The position numbers were made by a program, and so were the translations under genes. Under the pieces are notes generated by a model. That model made no database searches. It was not told where the DNA came from and saw nothing but the letters and a program-made list of their open reading frames with translations. Below are positions 8,295-16,616 of a stretch of 64,000 nt of DNA, piece by piece (position 1 is the first letter of the stretch; each line of letters opens with the position of its first letter). This DNA is from Nocardia sp. NBC_00403. Its GTDB lineage: Bacteria; Actinomycetota; Actinomycetes; Mycobacteriales; Mycobacteriaceae. The DNA lies in the NCBI RefSeq assembly GCF_036046055.1, contig NZ_CP107939.1, positions 8,308,001-8,372,000 on the forward strand, read 5' to 3'.

Positions 8295-9050
8295 TCAGGC
8301 CGGTGACGGTTCGGCCCGGCCGAGATGGCGGGCGAAGAACCGGGTTGCGCTGTCGACCTCGAATCTGGGCACGCCACCATGGCCGCCCGCGTTGGCGTGC
8401 AACGTCTTTTCCTTCGAGGCGAAGGCGTCGAACAACGCGAGTCCGGATTGGCGGTCGATGTGCTCGTCGTCCCACTGGAGCAGGAATTCGATCGGGACGG
8501 TGATCTGTGCCGCCGCCTCGGCCAGGGATTCATGTCCGAGACAACCGAAGATCGCCGCGGTGATCCTGGGTTCGACCGCCGTCAACGGCACCCCGATCCC
8601 GGTGCCCTGCATGATGCCCCAGAAACCGACCGACCCTTCGGCGCCGATCTGCGGCAGCTTCTGCAGGGCGTCCAGGGTCGCCTGCCATTCCGGCACGGCA
8701 CGCGCTGCCAGGTCGATGTGGATCCCCACGACAGCCGGACCGAGCGGCTGGCCCGCCGCCTGCGCCTGCCGTAGGACGGTGATGCGCTGCTCGTCGGCCG
8801 CCGTGCGGGGCCGGTCACCGTGTCCGGGCGCGTCGATGGCGGCGACATGGAAACCGCAGCCGGTCACGAAGCGGTGTGCGCGGCCGATGATTCCCGGTGC
8901 TCGCTTATGCTGGCCGCCACTGTGCGCCATCAGCACCAGGGGCGCGGGATCGGAGCCGGATGCGGGCGACCAGAGCACGCCGGGCACCTCACCCAGCGTG
9001 AAATCGCGTTCGACGACACCATTCGACGATGTCTCCGTAGTGAAATGCAT
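8295..9050 (-). CDS. Dienelactone-hydrolase-like alpha/beta protein lacking the nucleophile serine
   Basis: A 251-residue protein of the dienelactone hydrolase-like alpha/beta group. The fold signatures are present: LVLMAHSGGQHKR, VAAIDAPGHGDRP, LLQWDDEHIDRQSGLALFDA (acid) and GGHGGVPRFEVD (histidine). The nucleophile elbow, however, reads VGFWGIMQGTGIG. Where the family has G-x-S-M-G-T, this protein has I-M-Q-G-T, so methionine 147 (8610-8612) stands in place of serine. I read the codon directly as ATG on the minus strand. The protein is therefore probably not a standard serine hydrolase. It may be a pseudo-enzyme or use another chemistry. About 250 bp downstream of the stop show nothing. 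Confidence 0.8.
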   Translation of the reverse strand: MHFTTETSSNGVVERDFTLGEVPGVLWSPASGSDPAPLVLMAHSGGQHKRAPGIIGRAHRFVTGCGFHVAAIDAPGHGDRPRTAADEQRITVLRQAQAAGQPLGPAVVGIHIDLAARAVPEWQATLDALQKLPQIGAEGSVGFWGIMQGTGIGVPLTAVEPRITAAIFGCLGHESLAEAAAQITVPIEFLLQWDDEHIDRQSGLALFDAFASKEKTLHANAGGHGGVPRFEVDSATRFFARHLGRAEPSPA

Positions 9051-9272
9051 AGGTTGTTGCCTTTCGGGATTGCCTTATCGAGGCGCTCCCGGCGACACCT
9101 ACGTCAATCGCCGACCGTGAACAAGCGGGAGAGCACCCACAGGGATACAGCGTTCATGGGTCTCACCTCCTCACGCGATGTCACGGTCTCCCGGCACGCT
9201 ATCAGCCCGAACATCGTCCCACCCAACCCTTTTTCTACCGATGGGATATCTCCAGTGGGAGAGTGCCGGAGT

Positions 9273-10163
9273 TCAGCCTGCTGTCCAGGGCCGAAGTTTC
9301 TCCGGATTGCGGATCGCCCAGATCCGGGTGATCCGGCCGTCGGCGATATCGAAGGCGTAGACCGACACGATGGTGTCGGCGAGCTGCGCCACCAGGCCTG
9401 GTTGGCCGTTCACCGTGCGCTCGAGCAGCGTCACCTCGGGGGCTCGGGCGGCGATTTCGATCCAGGCGCGGGCGATCTGCTCGCCGCCGTTGATCGGGCG
9501 GATGAAGGCTGGAGCCAGGCCGCCGCTGTCGGCGGTCGCGGTCGCCTGCGGATCGAGCAAACCGATCAGGGCCTCGATATCCCCTGTCTCCCAGGCCCGT
9601 TTGAAGTCCCGGACCACCTCCGCGCGCTGGGTGCCCGACGGACCCCGCGATGTACGGATGCGGCGGCGGGCGGAGGAGGCGAGCTGGCGGCAGGCCGCGG
9701 GGGTGCGCCCGACAATGTCGCCGACCTCGGCGAAGGAGTAGCGGAAGACGTCGTGCAGGACGAACGCCACCCGCTCGGCCGGCGTCATGGAATCCAGCAC
9801 GACGAGGAAGGCCATACCGATCGACTCGTCGAGGGTGACCCGGTCGGCGGGATCGGCGGGGGCGGGACCACCGAGCCATTCGGAACGATCGGGTACCGGC
9901 TCCGGAATCCATTCGCCCACGTAGCGTTCCCGCCTGGCTCGCGCCGAGCCGAGTAGATCGAGACAGATGCGGCTGGCGACCGTCGTCAACCAAGCACCGG
10001 GCGCCGCCACATCCCGCCGCTGCGGCTCGGATAGGGCGTACCAGCGCGCATAGGTCTCCTGCACCACATCCTCGGCCTCGGCCAGCGAGCCGAGCAGCCG
10101 GTAGGCGAGATTGATCAGCTGACGGCGCTCGCTGATCACCGAGCGCAGTTGCGGATCGGTCAT
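9273..10163 (-). CDS. ECF41 (SigJ-type) RNA polymerase sigma factor with SnoaL-like C-terminus
   Basis: A 296-residue extracytoplasmic-function sigma factor. Region 2 (INLAYRLLGSLAEAEDVVQETYARW) and region 4 (ERVAFVLHDVFRYSFAEVGDIVG) are followed by a SnoaL/NTF2-like domain. The ECF41 marks are present: WIPEP at residues 85-89, DSGG at 222-225 in place of DGGGK, and NPEKL at 286-290 in place of NPDKL. In that group the C-terminal domain replaces a separate anti-sigma factor. The ATG at 10163 has AAGGAG eight bases upstream. It is divergent from an FMN reductase-SnoaL operon, matching the usual pairing of ECF41 genes with an oxidoreductase target. Confidence 0.88.
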   Translation of the reverse strand: MTDPQLRSVISERRQLINLAYRLLGSLAEAEDVVQETYARWYALSEPQRRDVAAPGAWLTTVASRICLDLLGSARARRERYVGEWIPEPVPDRSEWLGGPAPADPADRVTLDESIGMAFLVVLDSMTPAERVAFVLHDVFRYSFAEVGDIVGRTPAACRQLASSARRRIRTSRGPSGTQRAEVVRDFKRAWETGDIEALIGLLDPQATATADSGGLAPAFIRPINGGEQIARAWIEIAARAPEVTLLERTVNGQPGLVAQLADTIVSVYAFDIADGRITRIWAIRNPEKLRPWTAG

Positions 10164-10299
10164 GGTGTCGGCTCCTTCGGTCGATGCGGCCCTCACTGAA
10201 TTGACGAAACAGCGACCCGAACTGTGAGGCGGCCTGACATTCCGGTCGGCTGCGTCGTCGGAAGGTCGTGACACCTTCAGCAGAGCAGGAGTTCCGGAC

Positions 10300-10887
10300 A
10301 TGATCAGAATCGGCATCATCCTCGGCAGTACCCGGCCCAACCGCAACGGTCCGCAGGTCGCCCAGTGGGTTCTGGACACGGCAGCGCGTCGCGGCGACGC
10401 CGAGTTCGAATTGATCGACCTGCGCGAGCACCCGTTACCGCATCTGGACGAGCCCGTGCCACCGCTGTTCGGCCCCTCCGTACATGAGCACACCCGCGCC
10501 TGGGCCGAGCGGGTCGCCCCGTTCGACGGGTTCGTGATCGTGACCCCCGAGTACAACCACTCGGCCCCCGGGGTGCTGAAGAACGCCATCGACCACGTGT
10601 TCACGGAGTGGGTGAACAAAGCAGTCGGATTCGTCTCCTACGGTGTGAACGGGGGCGTGTGCGCGGTGCAGCAGCTGCGGCTGGTCTGCGGCACCTTGGG
10701 CATGGCCGATGTGAGCCCCGAAGTGGCGCTCTCGCTGCACACCGATTTCGAGAACCACGCCCACTTCGCCCCGAGCGACCACCATGCCGTGACCCTGAAC
10801 AAGGTGCTGGATCAGCTCATCGCATGGAGCGCCGCACTCGCGCCGCTACGCCGGGCCACCGCTGAAACCACTCTCATCAATTCCTGA
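10300..10887 (+). CDS. NADPH-dependent FMN reductase family protein
   Basis: A 195-residue flavodoxin-fold reductase. GIILGSTRPNRNG is the FMN phosphate loop and VTPEYNHSAPGVLKNAIDH the second flavin-binding signature of the NADPH-dependent FMN/quinone reductase family. Such enzymes reduce flavin or quinones with NADPH. It is divergent from the ECF41 sigma factor and probably its target. The next gene, a SnoaL-like protein, starts only ten bases after the stop, so the two are cotranscribed. Confidence 0.88.
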   Translation: MIRIGIILGSTRPNRNGPQVAQWVLDTAARRGDAEFELIDLREHPLPHLDEPVPPLFGPSVHEHTRAWAERVAPFDGFVIVTPEYNHSAPGVLKNAIDHVFTEWVNKAVGFVSYGVNGGVCAVQQLRLVCGTLGMADVSPEVALSLHTDFENHAHFAPSDHHAVTLNKVLDQLIAWSAALAPLRRATAETTLINS

Positions 10888-10897
10888 GGAGCCAATC

Positions 10898-11389
10898 ATG
10901 CTGACACCAAACGACTTTCGGTCACTCGCCGACCGTGTCGAGATCGAAGCACTCCGCGGCGAGTTCACCGACGCGGTGATGATGCGCGACTTCGACCGCC
11001 TGGCATCACTATTCACCGATGACGCGGTGCTACGCATCCCCGACGCCGGTATCGAAGTCGCCGGCCGCGCCGAATTCCAGACCAAAATGCGGCTGATGCA
11101 AAACGCTTGGGACTATTTCGTTCAGCACACCCATCCCGGCACGATCGACATCGATGGCGACACCGCCAGCGGCCGCGCCCACATCTGTGAACTCGGCCGG
11201 TTGACAAGCGGCAGTGCACATTTGAACTATGCGATCTACCACGATCGCTACCGGCGAACGGCCGACGGCTGGAAGTTCACCGAGCGGGTCTACGAGATTC
11301 GATACCTCGACAACTCGCCGCTAGCGGGCTCACCGCCGGGAGAGAACGGACTGGGTGTGGACGCATCCGCTGTGCAGCTACACGGGTGA
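10898..11389 (+). CDS. SnoaL-like (NTF2-fold) protein
   Basis: A 163-residue NTF2-fold protein. The N-terminal helix pair (EIEALRGEFTDAVMMRDFDRLASLFTDDAV) and the sheet that follows (HPGTIDIDGDTASGRAHI, YHDRYRRTADGWKFTERVYE) match SnoaL_4-type proteins, which act as cyclases, isomerases or hydrolases on small polyketide or steroid-like substrates. TGAGGAG lies just before the ATG. Cotranscription with the FMN reductase suggests a shared pathway. The SnoaL fold also occurs at the C-terminus of the divergent sigma factor, which raises the possibility of a common ligand; that is inference. Confidence 0.75.
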   Translation: MLTPNDFRSLADRVEIEALRGEFTDAVMMRDFDRLASLFTDDAVLRIPDAGIEVAGRAEFQTKMRLMQNAWDYFVQHTHPGTIDIDGDTASGRAHICELGRLTSGSAHLNYAIYHDRYRRTADGWKFTERVYEIRYLDNSPLAGSPPGENGLGVDASAVQLHG

Positions 11390-11557
11390 TCGTGCGCTGG
11401 CCACGGGGCCGCTGCTACCACCGGCAGCATCACGCCCCGCTGGCCTCGCCGGCGGCACAGGTTTCTGCAATCGCCTGCCTCGACTAGTTGTCAATCGGCT
11501 TTCATGGATGTGGGTGGATCAGCGACGGACTCGACAATTGGCGTGTCGCACAGGAGT

Positions 11558-11589
11558 CCAGCGTCGACCCAAAGCCCGTCGAGCGCTGG
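11558..11589. other. Imperfect hairpin after the SnoaL gene
   Basis: CCAGCGTCGAC (11558-11568) can pair with GTCGAGCGCTGG (11578-11589), with one bulged base. It lies in the convergent gap between the SnoaL gene and the decayed monooxygenase and could terminate transcription. There is no T tract. Confidence 0.35.
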
Positions 11590-11639
11590 ATCACAAAGGG
11601 CCGCAAGCCTTTCCCACGGGTAGGTGGATGAGTGTCCGG

Positions 11640-12267
11640 CTAAATCGACGATGCCGGCGGGGGTGGGTAATCGTCGACGGTCATGGAGTTGTAGACACGT
11701 GCGCTCTTGGCGGTGAGGCGGAGGAAGGCGCGGCTGGGCCCTGCGGGCAGGACGGAGAGCAGGCGAGTGCCCTGGACCAATCCCCGCACACCGAGGCGGG
11801 AGGTGGGGATCAGGGTTTTCGCCGCGCTCAGCGCAACCGCGCGGCTGTCCCGCACGTGCTCTGTCATCGCGCGCTCGTAGGCAGGAAAGGCGCGCTCAGG
11901 GTCGCCGCCCGCCCGCGCCAGCTCCCCGGCCAGGACGTACGCGCCGACGACAGCCAGACTGGTGCTGCCACCGACAGCCGGGCCGGGACAGTAGCCCGCG
12001 TCACCGACGAGCGTCACCCTCCCCCGTGACCAGGTGTCCATGCGGAGCTGGGTGATCGAGTCGAAGTAGAAGGCCGGAGTGTGGTCGACCGCGTCCAGCC
12101 AGCGCTCCACCTCAGGGTCCATACCGCTGAACGCGGCGCGCAGCAGATCCTTCTGTCTTGCGCGGAGCCGGCGCGCGCTCGACAACCGTGACCGAAAAGC
12201 CGTGTCTGGTAAGCCAGTACGCCAGCACCGGACCGGCGACGCTGGCGCCGGAGATGAGAATCTGCAT
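11640..12267 (-). pseudogene. FAD-dependent monooxygenase remnant (internal deletion plus frameshift)
   Basis: The ATG at 12267 starts an intact FAD-binding N-terminus (MQILISGASVAGPVLAYWL, then VTVVERAP). After about 38 codons, near 12155-12165, the frame shifts and the sequence resumes as the C-terminal part of the same enzyme family: MDPEVERWLDAVDHTPAFY, GRVTLVGDAGYCPGPAVGG, VGAYVLAGELARAGGD. Compared with the intact relative at 51566-52762, roughly 215 codons between the Rossmann start and the second FAD motif are missing. The gene cannot make a working PheA/UbiH-type hydroxylase. The C-terminal frame stays open through the N-terminal part by chance. Confidence 0.8.
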
Positions 12268-12602
12268 GAGTGTGCCCTACGTTTGTTGGTGTCCGGGGTT
12301 CGATGCCCTGAATTCCCCGGGCGGTGGGTTCGAAGTCGTGTGGTTGCCTTCGTCGAGGGCCGAAAGGGTGCCCGGCGAACTGGTGGCCGGGTCGGCCGGG
12401 TTGACCGGTACCGCACAGACCCGATGCCGGATCGGGTGGGCGGGATCGAGGGTGTCACAACGCATCCGGCCGAATGACGGAGCCTGGACACCACCGGTTT
12501 CCCAGCACCGCGGTAATCGTGGGTCGAAACCACCGGACAGCGGACGCCGGGCACGATCGGCCCGTTGACCCGGCACTAGGACAGTCACGCACGAGGGGTT
12601 GT
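12268..12602. other. Intergenic region, nothing recognised
   Basis: About 335 bp between the decayed monooxygenase and the secreted hydrolase. Open frames exist on both strands, but their composition looks like GC-rich shadow coding. I see no repeat, promoter or hairpin worth naming. Confidence 0.5.
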
Positions 12603-13535
12603 TCAGTATTGCTCGGCGAAGTCGCGGATGAGGGTGCCGGTGGCGCCGGGATCCTCGATCATGGGGGTGTGACCGCAATCGAGGGACTCGATCCGGACGT
12701 TCGGGACTCGGCGATAGTCCTGGAAGGACGCTGCCGGCCAGCGTTTGTCCTGGGAGCCATAGATCACCATGGTCGGTAGGCCGAGGTCCACGAGGCGGTT
12801 CGGTTCGGGGCGGTCCCGCAGGTACGCATCCGACGCGTTCGACGTCGCGGTGAGGCTACGGTATGTCATACCTCGGACGTCGGCGATGATCCGCTCGGGA
12901 ACTGGTACGTCGCGGGTGAAAGCACTGCTCAGGGAGTACCTAATAGCGGCGTCCGGAAGCAGCGGCCACAGCGGTTGCCCGATCGCCGGGTTGAGCAGCA
13001 GATCGCCGGCCGGGCCGTTGTCGGCGAACGCGTCCAGCCGTGAACCGGTATCGATCAGCGCGAGCGCCGTCACCAGATCATGGCGCTGTTCCGCCAACGA
13101 GGTCGCCACATAGCCACCGGTGGAGTGTCCGACGACGATCGCGTGGCGCACGCCGAGTCGATCGAGCACCTCTGCGACCCGGCTCGCCTGCTCGGCCATT
13201 CCGTAACCACTATCCGGTTTGGCCGATTCGCCGTGTCCGAGCAGATCGATCCGCACCACGTATCGATTCTGCAGAGCGGGCATCACCGGGTCCCACCATG
13301 TGGTCGATCCGGCCAGCCCGTGCAACAGCACCACGGCATCCGCACGGGGAACCCCGCTCGAGATGACATGGATGTCTCCAGTGGGAAGGTGCACCATCTG
13401 CTCCTGGGAAACGTCCGGCGCGGCGGTCGCGACACCTGCCGCGTTGCCCGCGAACAGGGCGGCCGACACCGCACCGATCATCAGCCCGATGCGTCGTCGC
13501 CGACCCGGCGTTGCGGCAGCGGTGGTCTCATTCAT
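12603..13535 (-). CDS. Secreted alpha/beta hydrolase
   Basis: A 310-residue protein. Residues 1-38 look like a signal peptide: the arginine cluster RRRRIGLM, a hydrophobic stretch and VATAAPD as a likely cleavage region. The mature part is an alpha/beta hydrolase with VVLLHGLAGSTTWWDPV, VVGHSTGGYVATSLAEQ (nucleophile serine), YGSQDKRWP (acid) and DCGHTPMIEDP (histidine). The ATG at 13535 is preceded by AAGGAGGACCT, an excellent ribosome binding site. It is divergent from an AraC regulator 130 bp away, which is the likely controller. The substrate is unknown. Confidence 0.87.
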   Translation of the reverse strand: MNETTAAATPGRRRRIGLMIGAVSAALFAGNAAGVATAAPDVSQEQMVHLPTGDIHVISSGVPRADAVVLLHGLAGSTTWWDPVMPALQNRYVVRIDLLGHGESAKPDSGYGMAEQASRVAEVLDRLGVRHAIVVGHSTGGYVATSLAEQRHDLVTALALIDTGSRLDAFADNGPAGDLLLNPAIGQPLWPLLPDAAIRYSLSSAFTRDVPVPERIIADVRGMTYRSLTATSNASDAYLRDRPEPNRLVDLGLPTMVIYGSQDKRWPAASFQDYRRVPNVRIESLDCGHTPMIEDPGATGTLIRDFAEQY

Positions 13536-13650
13536 AGGTCCTCCTTCGACCGATTCGTGACACCACCACCCTGCTGGGCGACAACGACATTCGTCTTGAA
13601 GAAATGTCAGCGACGGCGGTCGGCATCGACTGCCGATACCCGACGGCTCA

Positions 13651-13656
13651 TATAAT
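13651..13656 (+). promoter_or_regulatory. Consensus -10 box before a leaderless GTG
   Basis: A perfect TATAAT ends six bases before the GTG at 13663. The transcript of the AraC gene should therefore begin at or next to its start codon. No strong -35 box is visible. Confidence 0.6.
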
Positions 13657-13662
13657 CGCGGT

Positions 13663-14475
13663 GTGGCTTGGGAGATCACACGACCACCGCGGACACCCGC
13701 GCTGCACGGTGTAGACATGGCCGGATTCCGCATTCACGGTGACGGCCCAGCTCAGCTGCGCGCCATTCCCCATCCGGCCGTCACGGTAGCTGTCAGCATC
13801 GGTGACCATTGCTTCGACGTCCGCGACTCGACAGGCCGAACCCACTCGGGCAGCCTGGCCCTCGGCCTGACCGGCACCGCGGCCCCGGTGCGCGTCCAAG
13901 CCATCGAGTGTGTACAGGTCCGCCTGTCACCGGTCGTTGCACCCGCCATCCTCGGATTACCGCTCGCCGAATTGACCGGGAACATCGTCGCGCTCGACGA
14001 TCTGTGGGGTCGCGACGCGACGCGCCTGAGTGAGCGCATGCACGAAACGTGCAGCTGGCACGAACGATTCGCGCTGATCGAGACGATGCTGTCGGCACGG
14101 TTGCGCGACGACCGCCGGGCCGACCCGGAGGTCGCGTGGGTATGGCACCAACTCATCCTCAGCCGAGGCCGATTGCGCGTCGAGCGCTTGGCCACAGAGG
14201 TCGGGTGGAGCCGCCAACGGCTATGGTCACGCTTCAGCACGCAGATCGGCCTCACGCCCAAGCGCGCCGCCATGCTGGTGCGGTTCGACCACGCCATGCA
14301 CCAATTGGTCCGGGGACACTCACCCGCGCAAGTGGCGGCCGACAGCGGTTATGCCGACCAGCCCCATCTCCACCGCGACGTACACGGATTCACCGGCGCT
14401 CCCCTCACCTCCGCGGCCGGCGAACCATGGCTCGCAGTGGACGACAAGGCCTGGCCATCGAGCACTGCGGGCTGA
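13663..14475 (+). CDS. AraC family transcriptional regulator
   Basis: A 270-residue regulator. The C-terminal third is the double helix-turn-helix: LRVERLATEVGWSRQRLWSRF, then FDHAMHQLVRGHSPAQVAADSGYADQPHLHRDVHGFTG. The N-terminal half is a poorly conserved sensor domain. A consensus -10 box just upstream points to leaderless translation from the GTG. It is divergent from the secreted hydrolase and probably regulates it. A second AraC protein of similar layout lies at 20389-21225. Confidence 0.85.
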   Translation: MAWEITRPPRTPALHGVDMAGFRIHGDGPAQLRAIPHPAVTVAVSIGDHCFDVRDSTGRTHSGSLALGLTGTAAPVRVQAIECVQVRLSPVVAPAILGLPLAELTGNIVALDDLWGRDATRLSERMHETCSWHERFALIETMLSARLRDDRRADPEVAWVWHQLILSRGRLRVERLATEVGWSRQRLWSRFSTQIGLTPKRAAMLVRFDHAMHQLVRGHSPAQVAADSGYADQPHLHRDVHGFTGAPLTSAAGEPWLAVDDKAWPSSTAG

Positions 14476-14667
14476 ACGGCGTTCGGCGAACGGGCTCGAT
14501 GCCGAAACAACCCAGCGCTACTCCGCCCTGAGCCTGGTCGAAATTCCGGGCCGCCGGCCGAGCCTGCCAAGCCGTCGAGGCGGCGGCGCGGGCACTCGGA
14601 GCGCAGACGCCTCGGCCCGCGCCGCCCAGCCCAACCGAGTGATCTGCTGGCGGCCCGGCGCGGCAGT

Positions 14668-14701
14668 GTTCAATATTCCCTAGCGTTCAATTAAACTGAA
14701 C
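14668..14701 (+). promoter_or_regulatory. Promoter embedded in repeated operator-like elements (toxin-antitoxin cassette)
   Basis: GTTCAATA (14668) and GTTCAATT (14685) are direct repeats 17 bp apart, and GTTCA (14685-14689) with TGAAC (14697-14701) is an inverted pair. The first repeat contains a candidate -35 box (TTCAAT, 14669-14674). Seventeen bases later comes TAAACT (14692-14697), seven bases before the GTG at 14705. This looks like a leaderless promoter wholly covered by a regulator-binding region, as expected for an autoregulated antitoxin. Confidence 0.6.
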
Positions 14702-14704
14702 AAC

Positions 14705-15688
14705 GTGGCCGACCGAACACAACACCGTGACATCGAACACTCGACAGCCCAGGCGCTGTCGGAGTTATCGATCGAGTTCTCCGTGCGGCACTGGACGTCG
14801 GATCAGACCGCGATCGTCAACGTGAGCCGCCACGGCTTCGATATGACATATCGGATGGCTTGGTTGCCGCACGCGACTCTGTCAGAACTATCGCGAGTCG
14901 ACCAGCAAGACCGCGCGCATCGACTGCTGGTGACCGGCCCACAGATAACCAGTCGCACTGCGGAGGCACTCCGCGCCGCCGAAATCGACTACATCGATTA
15001 CGCAGGAAACGCGCATCTGAACTTCGGCCCTGTACTGGTAGATATCCGCGGACGTCGTAGTCCAACCAAGGAGCCGAGTCATCGCCCTGCGGATGCCAAC
15101 CTGTTCAGCGCTCGACGGATGCAGGTCCTCTTCGTGTTGCTGGCATGGCCGGATTTCGTGGATATGCCGGTTCGCAAGATTGCAGAGGCTGCCGGAACGT
15201 CGGTGGGGATCGCGCAGTCGACGCTCGAAATCATGAAGGAGTCCGACTACCTCATCGGAAGATCACTACAACGTCGCGATGAACTGGTCGACCTATGGGC
15301 CGCTGCATTCCGAGGTGCACTCCTGCCGAAAATCCGGCGTAGCTCCTTCAGCGGAAGTATCGAAAGCTGGTCGCCGCCTCACGGATACTTCGTGAGTGGA
15401 GAATCTGCTGTTGAATTGATCCGGCAACCACAGACACTCACGATTTACGTCGAGCACTTCGACCTCACAGAAGCCATCCGAAACGGCTGGCAGAAGTCCG
15501 ACGACCCGAATATCGAGGTTCGCCAGAAATTCTGGAAGGAGCCCAACTGGACGGCCCCATCCGATCGACACGGTGTCTTCACCAGGTCTGCGGCCCCTCC
15601 GCTCATGATCTACGCAGATCTCCTGACGTCCAGTGAGCCACGACAATCCGAGGTGGCGAGAACATTGAGGAGGGACCAACTTGTTTGA
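14705..15688 (+). CDS. Type IV toxin-antitoxin system AbiEi-family antitoxin
   Basis: A 327-residue protein resembling actinobacterial AbiEi-type antitoxins. The N-terminal half has the IDYIDYAGNAHLNFGPVLVDIRGRR pattern, and a winged-helix-like segment lies near residues 150-180 (MPVRKIAEAAGTSVGIAQSTL). The C-terminal half has GYFVSGESAVELI and APPLMIYADLLTSSEPRQSE. In AbiE systems this partner represses the operon and neutralises a nucleotidyltransferase toxin. The toxin-like gene overlaps its end by eight bases. Base composition is less GC-rich than that of its neighbours, consistent with transfer. The GTG start is favoured by the leaderless promoter directly upstream. The family call is probable, not certain. 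Confidence 0.75.
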   Translation: MADRTQHRDIEHSTAQALSELSIEFSVRHWTSDQTAIVNVSRHGFDMTYRMAWLPHATLSELSRVDQQDRAHRLLVTGPQITSRTAEALRAAEIDYIDYAGNAHLNFGPVLVDIRGRRSPTKEPSHRPADANLFSARRMQVLFVLLAWPDFVDMPVRKIAEAAGTSVGIAQSTLEIMKESDYLIGRSLQRRDELVDLWAAAFRGALLPKIRRSSFSGSIESWSPPHGYFVSGESAVELIRQPQTLTIYVEHFDLTEAIRNGWQKSDDPNIEVRQKFWKEPNWTAPSDRHGVFTRSAAPPLMIYADLLTSSEPRQSEVARTLRRDQLV

Positions 15689-16502
15689 CCCTCTTCGAAT
15701 CGGTACACAGTCATTGGATCTGATCGACAGCGTGGTGGTCGAATTGATCTCAGGCGCTAAGGCTGACGAGACATCGATCATGGTCATCGGTGCGCACTGT
15801 CGCGACTTGCTGCACACAGCCTTTGGTCGCACCGATCTACTACGCTCTACGAGTGATGTGGATATCGCCATCGCCGTCGACGGCGATGCCGAATATCGAC
15901 GGATCATCGCGGCACTACCTCGGTCGGGAACCACCGATATCCGTTTTTCGATCGCGGGAGTCGCGGTCGATGTAGTGCCGTTCGGCGACATCGAAGACCC
16001 CGCCGGAACGACCTCCCTAACAGGCAGGACAGAATCGCTCGACGTCTTCGGCTTCCGGGAGGTCTTCGCCCATTCGATCGAGTTGCGATTACCGAGCGGC
16101 TATCGGGTGCGGATTCCCGTGCCAGCAGGCTACGCCGCGCTCAAGTTGAAGGCTTGGTGCGATCGATCCGTCAACGGCGAGTACAAGGATGTCGGCGACA
16201 TCGCGACAGCGTGCGGCTGGTACCAGGACGACGCTGACATTCGAGCAGCGCTCTACGGAGCACGTACCGATCTGCTGATCAGAGCTGAAACAGACGTCGA
16301 CCTCGCCGCTCTGTATCTTCTCGGCGAGGAGATCGCGGACATTCTCGGTCGAGTACGAGTAGCTGAGCTAGCAGCGGCATGGGACCGCACAGATCGCGAG
16401 CTGCTCGCCCATCACTTCGCTCGGCACCGGTCTAGGACACATCCCGACCATGCGGCGGCAAACAGAGCGATACTGGCTGTGAACAACTTCCTCTTCGGCT
16501 GA
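15681..16502 (+). CDS. AbiEii/MenT-like nucleotidyltransferase, putative toxin
   Basis: A 273-residue protein starting at TTG, with GAGGAGGG five bases upstream inside the previous gene. MVIGAHCRDLL followed by STSDVDIAIAVDG is a polymerase-beta-type nucleotidyltransferase core, with the two carboxylates at D59 and D61. VAVDVVPFG supplies the likely third carboxylate strand. The usual G-S or G-G pair reads G-A here. A helical C-terminal domain follows, including GYAALKLKAWCDR. Overlap with the AbiEi-like gene indicates translational coupling. In related MenT toxins the target is tRNA 3' ends; that is family knowledge and not shown here. Confidence 0.7.
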   Translation: MFDPLRIGTQSLDLIDSVVVELISGAKADETSIMVIGAHCRDLLHTAFGRTDLLRSTSDVDIAIAVDGDAEYRRIIAALPRSGTTDIRFSIAGVAVDVVPFGDIEDPAGTTSLTGRTESLDVFGFREVFAHSIELRLPSGYRVRIPVPAGYAALKLKAWCDRSVNGEYKDVGDIATACGWYQDDADIRAALYGARTDLLIRAETDVDLAALYLLGEEIADILGRVRVAELAAAWDRTDRELLAHHFARHRSRTHPDHAAANRAILAVNNFLFG

Positions 16503-16616
16503 ACGGCGGCACGCGTTCGAAATCGGTGCGCAGGAACACTCTCCTGTTGGAGAACGCCCCAGCGCTGCCTCTGCAACATGCGCCTGGGCTCCTCCATTTG
16601 CCCCGGGCGCAACGAA

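Noticed and set aside
10164..10299. ECF41-type promoter (TGTCACA with CGTC) between the sigma factor and the FMN reductase
   Set aside because: Pieces resembling both boxes occur (for example CTGACAT and CGTCGTC near 10230-10260, and GTGTCACG on the minus strand), but none has the right spacing.
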